Shown: piece after piece, positions 1 to 9,564 of the stretch
Layout of the letters: every line of letters begins with the position of its first letter
Numbering within the stretch: position 1 is the stretch's first letter
Program-made: the position numbers and the translations under genes
DNA from: JBHOQX01 sp042408595
GTDB lineage: Bacteria; Chloroflexota; Chloroflexia; Chloroflexales; Roseiflexaceae
Length of the DNA stretch: 64,000 bases
Direction: 5' to 3'
Assembly (NCBI GenBank): GCA_042408595.1
Contig: JBHOQX010000005.1
Span: forward strand, 62,001 to 126,000
The notes under the pieces: generated by a model
Told to the model about the DNA's origin: nothing
Databases searched by the model: none
The model's input: the letters and a program-made list of their open reading frames with translations, nothing else

Positions 1-3000
1 CTGCAGAACGCGCGCCTCTTCGACGAGCGCGAGCGCCGCATCCGCGAGCTGCAGACGATCAACCGGATCGGCCAGACGGTGAACGCGACGCTCCAGGTCG
101 ATCAGTTGCTGGAAGCGCTCCATGCTGGCATCAGCGAAATCCTCGATACATCCGAGTCGTACATCGCGCTGTACGACGCGTCCAGCCGCCACCTGACCTT
201 CCCGATCTCGATGCAGGACGGCCGGCGCATCCAGGACGATGAGGTGGTGATCGTCGACACTGACGAGGGGTTGGTCTGCCGCGTGATCGCCCGGCGGCAG
301 GCGCTGTTGCTGCGGACCCCGGCCGAGGTGGATGCGATCTCGACCTCGCCGGCGCTCCCCGGCGAGCGGCAGATCGCCTCGTGGCTCGGTGTGCCGATCA
401 CCCTCGGCGACAACGTCTTCGGCATGATCAACGTCCAGAGTTACGAGCCGCACCGCTTCGATCACGACGATCTGCGCTTTCTCGAAACGGTGGCCAGCCA
501 GGCGGCGACGGCGCTGGCCAACGCCCAACTCTTCGGCGAGCGCGAGCGGCGGCTCCGCGAGGTGACCGCGTTGAAGGATATCGGCGCGGCGGTCTCCTCG
601 ACGCTGGAGCTGCACGATGTGCTCGAGCGGCTGCACCGGGAGCTGGGTAAGATCGTCGATGTCAGCACCTCGTTCATCGGGCTGTACGACCCGGCGCGCA
701 ACGAATTGAGCTACCCGATCGCCTACGACTGCGGCACGCCGATCGAGCTGGCCCCGCTCAGACTCGGCGACGAGGGGCTCAACGCCTGGGTAATCGCCAA
801 CCGCCGGCCGGCGCTCATCCGCAGCGCTGAGGAGCTTGGCCGCTTCTCCGCCGCCGATCCGCGCACCACGCGCCAGGGCCGACACGACGCGATCGAGGAG
901 TCGTTCCTGGTCGCGCCCATCCTGCTGGGCGATCAGGTGCTTGGGGTGATCAATATCCAAAGCTACGAGCGCTATGCCTTCTCCGACGACGACCTGCGAT
1001 TCGTCACGACCGTCGCCAGCCAGGCGGCGGTGGCGATCGCGAACGCGCGGCTGTTCCAGGAGCGCGGGCGGACGATCGAGGAGTTGGAGACGTTCAATCA
1101 GATCGGCCAGGAGCTGAGCGCCGTCACCCGCCAGGACGAGTTGATCGATCTGCTCTACCGACAGACGAGCCGTCTGCTTAACACCGAGAACTTCTACATC
1201 GCACTGCACGACCCGACGCGTGGCGAGATGTCGTTCCCGCTGTTCTACGAGCGCGGCCAGCGCGTCAGCGTCGGTCCGTTGCGCGCTATCGACAGCCTGA
1301 CAGCCTATGTTGTGCGGACGCGCGCGCCGCTGCTGCTGCTCGGCGAGGCGTTCGAGCGCGAGGTCGAGGCCCGGGGCATCCGCCCGGCGGGCGACGGGCC
1401 ACGGCCACGCTCGTGGCTCGGCGTACCGATGATCGCTGCGGATCGCGCCGTCGGCGTGATCGGGATCATCGATTACGAGCGCGACGACGCCTTCTCGCAG
1501 GACGATGTGCGGTTGCTGGCCACGATCGCCGCCTGGGGCGCGACAGCGCTGGAGAACGCCCGGCTACTGGGCGAGACCCGCGCTAACCTGCGCGAGCTGG
1601 AGTCGCTCTACGACGCGGGCGTGGGGCTCGCCGGCACGCTCGACGCCGACGAGGTGCTCGAACTGGTGGCGGGCAACGCGCTCAGCCTGCTCGGCGCGCA
1701 GTTGTGCGCCGTGGCGCTGTTCGACGAGCGCCAGCAGCCGAGCCGCCTGCTGGTGATTGATCCGGACAATCCTGCGCTGGATAGCCGGCAGTTCGGCCTC
1801 GAGACCAGCGCGACGATCAGCTTTCTACGCGAGCGCGATCGGCCGTTGGTCGCGCCCAATATCCGCGCGTTGCTGCCGGCGGATGCGCCGGCTGTGCAGC
1901 TTGGTTATCGGAGCGCCGTCGCGGTGTTGATCGGCCCGCGCGAACAGCCGCTTGGCGCGATCCTGGCCGCCACGCGCCAGCCGCGCGACTGGCGCAGCCG
2001 CGAGGTGTCGCTGCTCTCGCTGCTCGCCACGCTCGCCGCCCAGGCGATCGAAAGCGCCCGGCTGTTCCAGAGCGAGCAAACCCGCCGCCGCGTCGCCGAT
2101 ACGCTGCGCGAGACAACGCAGAGCTTCACCCGGCTGATGCCGCCGGACCAGATGATGGACCTCATCCTGGTGCAGCTTGGCCATATGGTGCCCTATGAGA
2201 CCGCCTCGCTCATGTTGCGCGACGGCAACATGCTGTACATGGCAGCGACCCGCGGCTTCGACGAGGCCATGCGCCAGCAGGTGGAGACGCTGCGCTTCAA
2301 CCTCGACGAAGACGCCAACATGCGCCGGATCGTCGAAACCCGCCGCCCGGTGGTTGTCGAGGATGCGGCGGCCGGGCCCGATTACATCCCGATCGAAGGG
2401 CAAACGCCGATCCGCGGCTGGGTCGGCGCGCCGCTCCTGGTGGACGACCAGGTGATCGGCCTGCTGACGGCCGACAGCAGCCAGGTCGGCGCCTACACCG
2501 AGGAGGACGCCCAACTGGTCTTCGCGCTGGCGAGCCAGGCGGCCCAGGCGCTGAACAACGCCCGGTTGTACGAGCAGGTCCAGCGCGCCCGCGAGGAACT
2601 GGAGGCGCGCGTACGCGAGCGCACCGCCGAGCTGGAAGCGGAGAAGGAGCGGTTGCAGGCCATCCACGCCATCACCCTCCAGCTCACCGCGAGCATGAAC
2701 CTGGACGAGGCGCTGACCCGCACGCTGGAACTGGCCTCGCGGACGGTCGGCGTGCGGCGTGGCTCGATCATGTTGCAGGACCACGAGACGCGCCAACTCA
2801 TCTGCCGGGCGGTGCTCGGTGCGGATGGCGTCGCAGAGGCGCAACGCATCCCCATCCGCTTCGAGGATGGGCCGGGGCTGGCCGGCTGGGTGATGCAGCA
2901 CCAGGAGCCGATCCGCATCGCCGATGTGCGCGACGACCCGCGCTGGCTGCACGAGCCGGGGCGCGCCGATGATGTGCGTTCGGTGGCCGCCGTGCCGCTG

Positions 3001-4293
3001 CTGGTGCAGAACGGCCCGCTGGGCGCGCTCATCCTCACCAGCCCGGTGGTGGATTTCTTCACCCAGGAGCAGCTCCAGCTCCTGGCGACGATCGCGAACG
3101 AGATCGCCGTCTTTATCCACAACGCCGAGCTCTATTCGTTCATCAACGACCTGGCGATGCGCCTCTCAGACCTGCTGGAGCAGCAGCGCGAAGAGACCAG
3201 CAAGAACCAGGCGATCCTGCAGAGCCTCGGCGAGGGCGTGATCGTGCTCGACGAACAGCAGCAGGTGATGCTGTTCAACCCGGCCGCCGAGCAGATGCTG
3301 CGTATCCCGGCGGCGGCGGCGCTCCGTCAGCCGCTTGCGGCGCTGCGCGACTACGGCGACAGCGACGCGGCGCGGCAGCGGGCCGCGGCGATCTACGCCA
3401 GCCTCGACGAAGGGCTGCGGCTGGTCGGCGAGCAGGGGCAGAACCACAGCCGCATCCTCGACCTGGGCGACCCGGTGGAGCAGACGATCGCGCTGAACTT
3501 CGCCCGGGTCATCGGGCCGAGCGCCAGCTACGGCAGCGTGGTCGTGCTGCGCGACATCACGCGCGAGATCGAATCCGAGCGGGCGAAGCGCGAGTTCATC
3601 TCGACCGTGTCGCACGAGCTGCGCACACCGCTCACATCGATCAAGGGCTATGTGGATGTGATGATGCTCGGCACGGCCGGCGCCTTCAACGAAAGCCAGT
3701 TGATGTTCCTCAGCACAGTGCAGAACAACGCCAACCAGCTGGTCGAGCTGGTGAACGATATCCTGGAGATCGACCGGATCGACGCCAACCGGATCGAGCT
3801 CAACCTGGAGCAGGTGGACGTCGCTGCCGTCCTACGCGATGTGTTCCAGACGCTCCAAACCCAGATCGAGCGCAAGCGGATGACGGCGACGATGGACGTT
3901 GCCGAGGGCCTGCCGCTTGTCACCGCCGACCGACGACGGCTGCGGCAGGTGATTCTGAACCTGGTCTCGAACGCGGTGAAGTACACCTTCGACGAAGGCC
4001 GGATCAGCGCCCGCGCCAGGCTGAACCCCGCTGGCATGCTCCAGGTAGATATCGAGGACACTGGCGTCGGCATCTCGTCTGAGGATCAGCAACGGCTGTT
4101 CCGCCGCTTCTACCGGGTGGACAACCCGCTGCGCGACCAGGCTGGCGGCACCGGGCTGGGCCTGGCGATCGCTAAATCGTTTGTCGAGCTGCATGGCGGC
4201 GAGATGTGGGTACGCAGCGAGCTTGGCAAGGGAAGCACCTTCAGCTTTATTCTGCCGCTGACGCAGCCGCAGCAGGACGGGCATGAGTCGTGA
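1..4293 (+). CDS. Multi-GAF sensor histidine kinase, 5' end outside the window
   Basis: Cytoplasmic-looking sensor kinase for two-component signalling. The frame is open from base 1; the first 26 codons (LQNARLFDERER...) are the end of another GAF domain, so the start lies upstream and the GTG at 79 is not the real start. Numbering from that GTG, GAF-like repeats lie near 1-150, 165-325, 340-500, 510-665, 680-835 and 860-1020, most ending in the typical ASQAA.AL.NARLF helix. A PAS-like segment follows (about 1045-1165), then a HisKA dimerisation helix with STVSHELRTPLTS (His1179) and a HATPase with N box (NLVSNAVKYT), DTGVGIS and GGTGLGLA. No transmembrane segment is visible in the part seen. 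The stop overlaps the start of the next gene (GTGA), implying translational coupling. Ligands of the GAF domains cannot be inferred; no response regulator is adjacent. Confidence 0.93.
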   Translation: MQNARLFDERERRIRELQTINRIGQTVNATLQVDQLLEALHAGISEILDTSESYIALYDASSRHLTFPISMQDGRRIQDDEVVIVDTDEGLVCRVIARRQALLLRTPAEVDAISTSPALPGERQIASWLGVPITLGDNVFGMINVQSYEPHRFDHDDLRFLETVASQAATALANAQLFGERERRLREVTALKDIGAAVSSTLELHDVLERLHRELGKIVDVSTSFIGLYDPARNELSYPIAYDCGTPIELAPLRLGDEGLNAWVIANRRPALIRSAEELGRFSAADPRTTRQGRHDAIEESFLVAPILLGDQVLGVINIQSYERYAFSDDDLRFVTTVASQAAVAIANARLFQERGRTIEELETFNQIGQELSAVTRQDELIDLLYRQTSRLLNTENFYIALHDPTRGEMSFPLFYERGQRVSVGPLRAIDSLTAYVVRTRAPLLLLGEAFEREVEARGIRPAGDGPRPRSWLGVPMIAADRAVGVIGIIDYERDDAFSQDDVRLLATIAAWGATALENARLLGETRANLRELESLYDAGVGLAGTLDADEVLELVAGNALSLLGAQLCAVALFDERQQPSRLLVIDPDNPALDSRQFGLETSATISFLRERDRPLVAPNIRALLPADAPAVQLGYRSAVAVLIGPREQPLGAILAATRQPRDWRSREVSLLSLLATLAAQAIESARLFQSEQTRRRVADTLRETTQSFTRLMPPDQMMDLILVQLGHMVPYETASLMLRDGNMLYMAATRGFDEAMRQQVETLRFNLDEDANMRRIVETRRPVVVEDAAAGPDYIPIEGQTPIRGWVGAPLLVDDQVIGLLTADSSQVGAYTEEDAQLVFALASQAAQALNNARLYEQVQRAREELEARVRERTAELEAEKERLQAIHAITLQLTASMNLDEALTRTLELASRTVGVRRGSIMLQDHETRQLICRAVLGADGVAEAQRIPIRFEDGPGLAGWVMQHQEPIRIADVRDDPRWLHEPGRADDVRSVAAVPLLVQNGPLGALILTSPVVDFFTQEQLQLLATIANEIAVFIHNAELYSFINDLAMRLSDLLEQQREETSKNQAILQSLGEGVIVLDEQQQVMLFNPAAEQMLRIPAAAALRQPLAALRDYGDSDAARQRAAAIYASLDEGLRLVGEQGQNHSRILDLGDPVEQTIALNFARVIGPSASYGSVVVLRDITREIESERAKREFISTVSHELRTPLTSIKGYVDVMMLGTAGAFNESQLMFLSTVQNNANQLVELVNDILEIDRIDANRIELNLEQVDVAAVLRDVFQTLQTQIERKRMTATMDVAEGLPLVTADRRRLRQVILNLVSNAVKYTFDEGRISARARLNPAGMLQVDIEDTGVGISSEDQQRLFRRFYRVDNPLRDQAGGTGLGLAIAKSFVELHGGEMWVRSELGKGSTFSFILPLTQPQQDGHES

Positions 4294-5132
4294 GCGCGAT
4301 CCATCTTGACAACCGGCTGGCGCATTACGAGATCGTCGGGCGGCGCGGCCAGCCGATCATCTTCCTCCACAGCTGGCTCGGCTCGTGGCGCTACTGGCTG
4401 CCGACAATGGAGCATCTGTCCGACCGTTACCGCACCTACGCGCTCGATTTCTGGGGCTTCGGCGAGTCGGACCGCCGCGGCAGCGAGTACTCGCTGGATG
4501 GCTTCGTCGCCATGTTGCTGCAATTCATCGAGACCCTCGGGCTGAGCCGGGTGAACCTGGTGGGGCACGGCCTGGGCGGGATGGTGGCGGTGCGGGCCGC
4601 TGGCCAGCGTCCGGATCTCTTTCCACGGCTGACGATCGTCACCACACCGCTCTATGGCGCGCAGGTGCAGGCGGCCTTCCGCGGCGGCGGGCTCTCACGG
4701 CTGTTGGGCCGGCCGAACCCGACCAACGCCTGGGCCCGGCTGGCGCGCGATATGAAGATCGACGACCACCAGATCCACCGCGAGATCATCGAGGACACGG
4801 ATGGCCTGAGCGAGGCGGTCGTGGAGCAGGTGGGGGCGGCGATCATGCAGGCGGATCTGCGCGAAGACCTGGGGCGGCTACGCGTGCCGCTGCTCGGGAT
4901 CTACGGCCAGCGCGACATGATCGTCGGGCCGGAGCAGGCCGCGCTGCTGCGCGAGGACCACCCGACCTTCCAGCAGCCGCTCTGCCTGCCGAAATCGAGC
5001 CACTTCCCGTTTCTCGACCAGCCGAACGTCTTCAACCGGGCGCTGACCGATTTCCTCGCCAGCGACCTCACCGACCAGGTGCGGGTGAAGCACGAGTGGC
5101 GGCGACGGGTGAGTCAGCTCGAGTATATCTGA
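4290..5132 (+). CDS. Alpha/beta-hydrolase-fold protein lacking the nucleophile Ser
   Basis: 280 aa, GTG start overlapping the upstream kinase stop. The fold is recognisable: an HG-like oxyanion strand (IIFLHSWLGSWRYW), DFWGFGESDRR, the nucleophile-elbow strand, a late acid (IYGQRDMIVGPEQ) and the late His (KSSHFPFLDQP). The elbow reads VGHGLGGMV, so Gly94 sits where the family has Ser, Asp or Cys (GHSxGG). Conventional serine-hydrolase chemistry is therefore unlikely, although the Asp and His candidates remain. The tight overlap with a sensor kinase suggests a signalling or ligand-binding role, loosely like the hydrolase-fold partners known from stress-signalling systems, but that role is inference. 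It is followed by a convergent ABC permease gene. Confidence 0.85.
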   Translation: MSAIHLDNRLAHYEIVGRRGQPIIFLHSWLGSWRYWLPTMEHLSDRYRTYALDFWGFGESDRRGSEYSLDGFVAMLLQFIETLGLSRVNLVGHGLGGMVAVRAAGQRPDLFPRLTIVTTPLYGAQVQAAFRGGGLSRLLGRPNPTNAWARLARDMKIDDHQIHREIIEDTDGLSEAVVEQVGAAIMQADLREDLGRLRVPLLGIYGQRDMIVGPEQAALLREDHPTFQQPLCLPKSSHFPFLDQPNVFNRALTDFLASDLTDQVRVKHEWRRRVSQLEYI

Positions 5133-5220
5133 CCAACCACGAAGGCCGCAGGACGAACATGCAGCTTTGCCGATGGTGCCGTCGCGCCGTTGGCGTACAG
5201 TCGATATTCGGCCCTCCGAA

Positions 5221-5239
5221 CCTGCCTGAGGCGGGCAGG
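5221..5239. terminator. Hairpin between convergent genes
   Basis: CCTGCC and GGCAGG flank a 7-nt loop between the hydrolase gene (plus) and the convergent permease gene (minus). There is no T-run, so intrinsic termination is only a possibility. The rest of 5133-5328 is GC-rich with no convincing ORF. Confidence 0.3.
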
Positions 5240-5328
5240 GTTGGCGGGCAACGCCCCTGATCGTTCGCCGCGCGGGGCGGCGCGGTTGGGAAGTCTGCGG
5301 TCTCCAACGCCCCCAGCCCCGCTGGCAC

Positions 5329-6294
5329 CTACAGTCGCGAGCGCGGATCGAGCGCATCGCGCAGGCCATCGCCGAGGAAGTTGATGCTCAGCACCGTCAG
5401 AAAGATCAGCAGACCGGGGACGATCGCCAGCCAGGGTGCCACCTGCAGATAGTTGACGCCATCGGTGACCAGCCGACCCCAGGTTGGTGTATCGGGCGGG
5501 AAGCCGACGCCCAGGAACGACAGGGTCGACTCGGTGATAATGGCCACGCCGACACCGAGCGTTGCGGAGACGATGATCGGGCTCATAGCGTTCGGCAGGA
5601 TGTGCCGGAACATAATCGCGGCCTGCGACACGCCCAGGCTCTTCGCCGCCTCGACGAACTCTTTGTGTTTTAGTGAGAGAAACGAGGCGCGGACTACCCG
5701 GGCCGTCCCCATCCAGGTGAGCCCCCCGATCATCAGCACGACGATCAGGAAGATGCCATTGACCTGGCCGAAGGCGCGCGTGACCGGATCGCGGAAGAGA
5801 TAGACCGTCAGCAGCAGCAGCGGCAGGATCGGCAGCGAGAGGAACAGGTCGGTCAGGCGCATCAGCGCCTGATCGACCATGCCGCCGAAGAAGCCAGCGA
5901 CGGCCCCGATCAGCGAGCCAAGGGACAGGGCGACGAGCATCGCCACGACGCCGACGGAGAGCGAGATCCGCCCGCCGTAGAGGCTGCGCGCGAAGAGATC
6001 GCGGCCCAACTCGTCTGTCCCGAACGGATGTTTGATCGACGGACCGACCTGAATCGAGTCAAAGTCCAGGTCTTCGGGGGAGATCCGCCACAACAGCGGG
6101 CCAACGATCACGATCACGACGAAGACCAGCAGAATCAGCGCTCCGATCATCGCGAGCCGGTGCCGGCGGAAGCGACGCCATGCATCACCCAGCAATGTAC
6201 GCTGCCTGGACGCGACATGTGCGCCGACCTGCGTGATGGCCCGCGCTGGCTCGGTGGTCGCGTTTGTGTCAATGACCTGATTGGCTTCCGACAT
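5329..6294 (-). CDS. Dipeptide/oligopeptide ABC transporter permease, DppC/OppC type
   Basis: 321 aa inner-membrane permease of the BPD_transp_1 family. A hydrophilic N-terminal tail leads to the first TM helix (about residues 48-70, LAMIGALILLVFVVIVIVG), then the OppC_N-type loop with FGTDELGRDLFARSLYGGR and further TM segments. The ATPase-docking EAA loop reads EAAKSLGVSQAAIMFRHILPN. It lies 20 bp downstream of the DppB-type gene on the minus strand. No ATP-binding subunits follow, because a convergent gene lies immediately beyond; the ATPases must be encoded elsewhere or shared. Confidence 0.92.
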   Translation of the reverse strand: MSEANQVIDTNATTEPARAITQVGAHVASRQRTLLGDAWRRFRRHRLAMIGALILLVFVVIVIVGPLLWRISPEDLDFDSIQVGPSIKHPFGTDELGRDLFARSLYGGRISLSVGVVAMLVALSLGSLIGAVAGFFGGMVDQALMRLTDLFLSLPILPLLLLTVYLFRDPVTRAFGQVNGIFLIVVLMIGGLTWMGTARVVRASFLSLKHKEFVEAAKSLGVSQAAIMFRHILPNAMSPIIVSATLGVGVAIITESTLSFLGVGFPPDTPTWGRLVTDGVNYLQVAPWLAIVPGLLIFLTVLSINFLGDGLRDALDPRSRL

Positions 6295-6313
6295 ACGGAC
6301 CTCGCTTCACGAT

Positions 6314-7273
6314 CTAGCTGTAGCGCACGCGCGGGTCAAGCACGCCGTACAGTACGTCGGCGATCAGGTTGAAAGCAACCACCAGCACAGCGAAGATAAA
6401 GGTGATCGCCATCACGACTGGCGTATCCGAGCTGTTGATCGAGGTGATCAGCAGCGCGCCGATGCCATTGACGCGAAACAGGTTCTCGGTAATGATCGCC
6501 CCGCCGAAGATGGTTGGGATGCCGAGCGCCACCAGCGTGACGACCGGGATCAGGCTATTCGAGACGACGTGGCGGGTGACCACCGCGCGCTCGCTCAGCC
6601 CCTTGGCGCGGGCCGTGCGCACATAGTCTTGCGGCAGGTTATCGAGCATGGAGGAGCGCATGAAGCGTGTCAGGTCGGCCGACTGCTGCACGGCGAGCAC
6701 CGACACCGGCAGGACCATCTGGCGCACCTGCTGCCAGAATGTCGCCCAATCTTGCACAACAAGCGTCGAGCTGTAGATGATCGGGAACCAACGCAGCTTG
6801 ATTGCAAAGATTAATATAAAGACGACGCCCGTAAAGAATGACGGCACCGAAAAGCCGATAAAGGAAAAAGTTGTCGCCACTTGGTCGAAGAGGGAGTATT
6901 GCTTCACCGCCGAGATGATCCCGATCGGAATGGCGACCAGGACGGCGATAAGATACGCCAGGCCGACAACTTTGATGGTTTGCGGGATTCGTTGGGCCAG
7001 AAGCGTCGTGACCGGGATCTTTGCCGAGTAGGAGAAGCCCAGATCGCCCTGCGCCAGCGCGCCGAGCCACTTGACGTAGCGTACCGGCCAGGGCTGGTCA
7101 AGCCCCAGCTGCGCCCTGATCCGCTCGCGCACCGCGGCTGGAACAGCCGGGTTCGCGGCGAACTGCGCCATCGGGTCGCCGGGGGCGAGCGCCAGGATGG
7201 CGAAGATCACGAAGCTGATCACCAGCAGGGTTGGGATGGCGATCAGGATACGGCGCAGAATGTACTGGCCCAT
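6314..7273 (-). CDS. Dipeptide/oligopeptide ABC transporter permease, DppB/OppB type
   Basis: 319 aa. The open frame extends 40 codons further upstream, but ATG at 7273 (MGQYILRRILIAIPTLLVISF) is chosen because it opens the conserved N-terminal TM helix of DppB proteins and has a GGGAG ribosome site about 8 nt upstream. The large extracytoplasmic loop with LGLDQPWPVRYVKWLG is typical. The EAA loop is RTARAKGLSERAVVTRHVVSN. It is the second gene of the binding protein-DppB-DppC operon, separated from the binding-protein gene by a perfect hairpin. Confidence 0.92.
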   Translation of the reverse strand: MGQYILRRILIAIPTLLVISFVIFAILALAPGDPMAQFAANPAVPAAVRERIRAQLGLDQPWPVRYVKWLGALAQGDLGFSYSAKIPVTTLLAQRIPQTIKVVGLAYLIAVLVAIPIGIISAVKQYSLFDQVATTFSFIGFSVPSFFTGVVFILIFAIKLRWFPIIYSSTLVVQDWATFWQQVRQMVLPVSVLAVQQSADLTRFMRSSMLDNLPQDYVRTARAKGLSERAVVTRHVVSNSLIPVVTLVALGIPTIFGGAIITENLFRVNGIGALLITSINSSDTPVVMAITFIFAVLVVAFNLIADVLYGVLDPRVRYS

Positions 7274-7354
7274 GGACGTTCTCCCGAAGGTGATGGAATG
7301 GCGCGCCGGGGCAGCGGATGCCGCGCCCCGACGCCGCCAGCCAGGAGATGCGCC

Positions 7355-7381
7355 GTAGGGGCGCGGGTGTTGCGCCCCTAC
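7355..7381. repeat. Perfect 10-bp-arm hairpin inside the peptide-transporter operon
   Basis: GTAGGGGCGC and GCGCCCCTAC flank a 7-nt loop, between the binding-protein stop (7398) and the DppB start (7273). Such intercistronic stem-loops often stabilise or attenuate the upstream message, giving more binding protein than permease; that role is inferred. The GTAGGGGC core also looks like a dispersed repeat. Confidence 0.6.
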
Positions 7382-7397
7382 CGCTTCTGTCACGATC

Positions 7398-9266
7398 CTA
7401 CTTCGACCAGGTGGCGATATTCCACAGCACCGAGTCGAACGTCGTGCCGGTCGGCCCCTTCAGATCCTTGGACTTGCCCTCCGGCGTCGAGCGGTCGATC
7501 AGCGGAATGACCGCTACATCGTTCACCAGGATATCGTTCAGCTTGATGAACAACTCCTTGCGCTTCGCCGGGTCGAACTCCTTCTTGACCTGCGCGAGCA
7601 CCGCGTCGTACTCCTTGTTGCAGTAGCGGCCGTTGTTCGGCTTCTGCCAGTTGTTCTCGCGCGAGGCGACATTCTCGCAGGAGAAGCCATCGAAGTACGA
7701 TGTCGGATCCGGCGAGTCGTTGGAGTTGGTGTACATCTGGATGTCGCTGTAGAACTTCCCGAACGTGTCCGGGTTAGCCGGGTCGGTTGAGAAGAACACG
7801 CCGGCATCCACTGCCTTGAGTTGGGCCGTCACGCCGATCTTGGCCCAGTCGGCCTTGACCAGCGCCTGCTCGTTCTGACGCACCGGGTTGATCGTCGTCA
7901 CGTAGGTGATGACCAGTTTCTTTTGGTCTTTGACACGATTGCCATCGGCGTCCTTCGTCCAGCCGGCCTCATCCAGCAGCTTCTCCGCCTGCGCCACGTC
8001 CTGGTCACACTTGGTATTGGGCGAGTTCAACTCGGCCGGCTGCGTCAGGATGTTGCAGGTCGCCTTGCCGGTGATGCCATAGACCTGGTCGGCGATCTGC
8101 TTCTTGTTGATCGCCAGCGCCAGGGCCTGGCGCACCTTCAGGTCGCTGAGGATCGGGTGCTTGGTGGTCGGCTCGGCGCGCTTCTCCGGCGGGAGCGCCG
8201 GGTCCGGGTCGGCGAAGTTGATCACCAGGCGCTCGATACCGGTCGAGCCGCTGGTGATCAGGTCGCACTTGCCGCCCTTGCTGATCTGCTCGATGACCGC
8301 CTTCTGCACCTGCAGGTTCCAGGCGTAATCCACTTCGCCGGTCTCGCAGACGGCGCGGGCCGCGGTGGTCGCATCGCCACCGCCCTTGATCTCGACCCCG
8401 TCAAAGAAGACCTTGTCGGCATCGCGGAAGTTCGGGTTCTTCTCGTAGGTCACCACGTCGCCCGGCTTGAACTCTTTGACCTTGTACGGGCCGGTGCCGA
8501 TCGGGTTGTTGTTGGCCGCCTGGCAGGCCGAGTCCTTGATCGCATTCTCGCCGATGCAGTTCGCGAACTGCTTTTTCTGCAGGATGCGCCCGCTGATCCC
8601 CATGAACGAGATGTACGAGTTGGGATTCGGCTCCTTCCAGGTGATCTTGATGGTGTTCGGGTCCACCGCCTCGACGGTCTTGATCGGGTCAAAGTTCGAC
8701 GCGTCCGTGCAGGCGGTCTTCGGATCGGCGCAGTACTGCCAGGTGAAGACAACATCGTCGGCGGTGAAGTCGCTGCCGTCCGACCACTTAACCCCCTTCT
8801 TCAACTTCTAGGTCACGGTAGTACCGTCGGCAGCGATCCCACCGTTGTCCCTGGTTGGGATCTCCTCCGCCAGGACCGGCACCGGGTTGCCCTTCTCATC
8901 CCAACTGCCGAGCGATTCGAGCACGACCGTCGCAGCGTCGAGGTCCTTGGTGCCCTGGGCTTGGTGCGGGTTGAGGATCGTCGGGGCCTGCCAGTAGAGG
9001 ATCTTGAGAATCCCGCCTTTGGCCTGGGGCGCGGCCGTCGGCTGGGCGGGCGCAGCTGTCGCCTCGGGCGCCTTGGTCGGCTCGGCCGGGGCGGCTGTCG
9101 GCTGGGCGGGCGCGCTGGTGGCTGCCGGGGCGCTGGTCGGCTGGGCCGGGACGGCCGTCGGCTGGGCGGCCGGCGCGCCGCCGCAGGCCGCGATCAGCGG
9201 GATGAGCAGCGCGGCGAACAGCGCGATGGCGAAGCTGCGGAGCAGCTTGGTTGACGCAAACCGCAT
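7398..9266 (-). pseudogene. Family 5 solute-binding lipoprotein (peptide ABC importer) interrupted by in-frame TAG
   Basis: Reads as one 622-codon protein in a single frame with an amber codon at 8808-8810. The ATG at 9266 has GGAGG 8 nt upstream and starts MRFASTKLLRSF with a lipobox (LIPLIAAC, Cys28), followed by an Ala/Pro/Thr/Gln-rich linker typical of Chloroflexota binding proteins. The SBP_bac_5 domain begins GGILKILYWQAPTILNPHQA and continues after the stop as KLKKGVKWSDGSDFTADD, exactly where this family has TFKLR.GVKFHDG. The codon before KLKKG is normally aromatic, so one base change (TGG to TAG) would explain the interruption. The rest to residue 622 is intact, with no other stop. 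This suggests a very recent nonsense mutation, a sequencing error or suppression. A TTG at 8804 could restart translation but would lack the signal peptide. Confidence 0.85.
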
Positions 9267-9525
9267 GGAACGAACCTCCATTTGTTGCAAGCCGGGGAGT
9301 CTGTCATCAGAGCGCGTACCGACGTCTGGCTCCTTCGAAATCACCTCCTTCGCTCAGGCGGGGCAGGCGGCTGTCCGGCGCCGGCCGGTGCGGCGTTCGC
9401 TGCGCGCGGCGGCAAGGCGGTGCGCGGCGCCCCTCCGTGGGCCGGATATCGCTACACTGCGCATTCACGTCACTCTGTTATGACGCGCCGGACGGTATCG
9501 ATATTACACGAAACGTTGGAACTTG
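9267..9525 (-). promoter_or_regulatory. Long 5' leader of the binding-protein operon with uORF and orphan extended SD
   Basis: About 260 nt lie between the predicted transcription start and the ATG at 9266. A possible 36-codon basic uORF (9464 down to 9354, MRSVAISGPRRG...) ends 4 nt before AAGGAGGTGATT (9339-9350), a 12-nt match to the anti-Shine-Dalgarno end of 16S rRNA. No usable ATG/GTG/TTG follows at normal spacing. Function unknown; it may be a ribosome standby or regulatory leader. Confidence 0.35.
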
Positions 9526-9531
9526 GCGGGG

Positions 9532-9560
9532 ATTATAGCAGAAAGCGGCGGCTTCGTAAA
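9532..9560 (-). promoter_or_regulatory. Sigma70-like promoter for the peptide-transporter operon
   Basis: On the minus strand TTTACG (9555-9560), a 17-nt spacer and a perfect TATAAT (9532-9537). It points towards the binding-protein gene. Confidence 0.55.
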
Positions 9561-9564
9561 GCCG

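Noticed and set aside
1825..3120. 431-codon minus-strand open frame opposite the multi-GAF kinase
   Set aside because: Antisense shadow of a GC-rich gene; the plus-strand frame has clear GAF repeats and the shadow has no recognisable domain.
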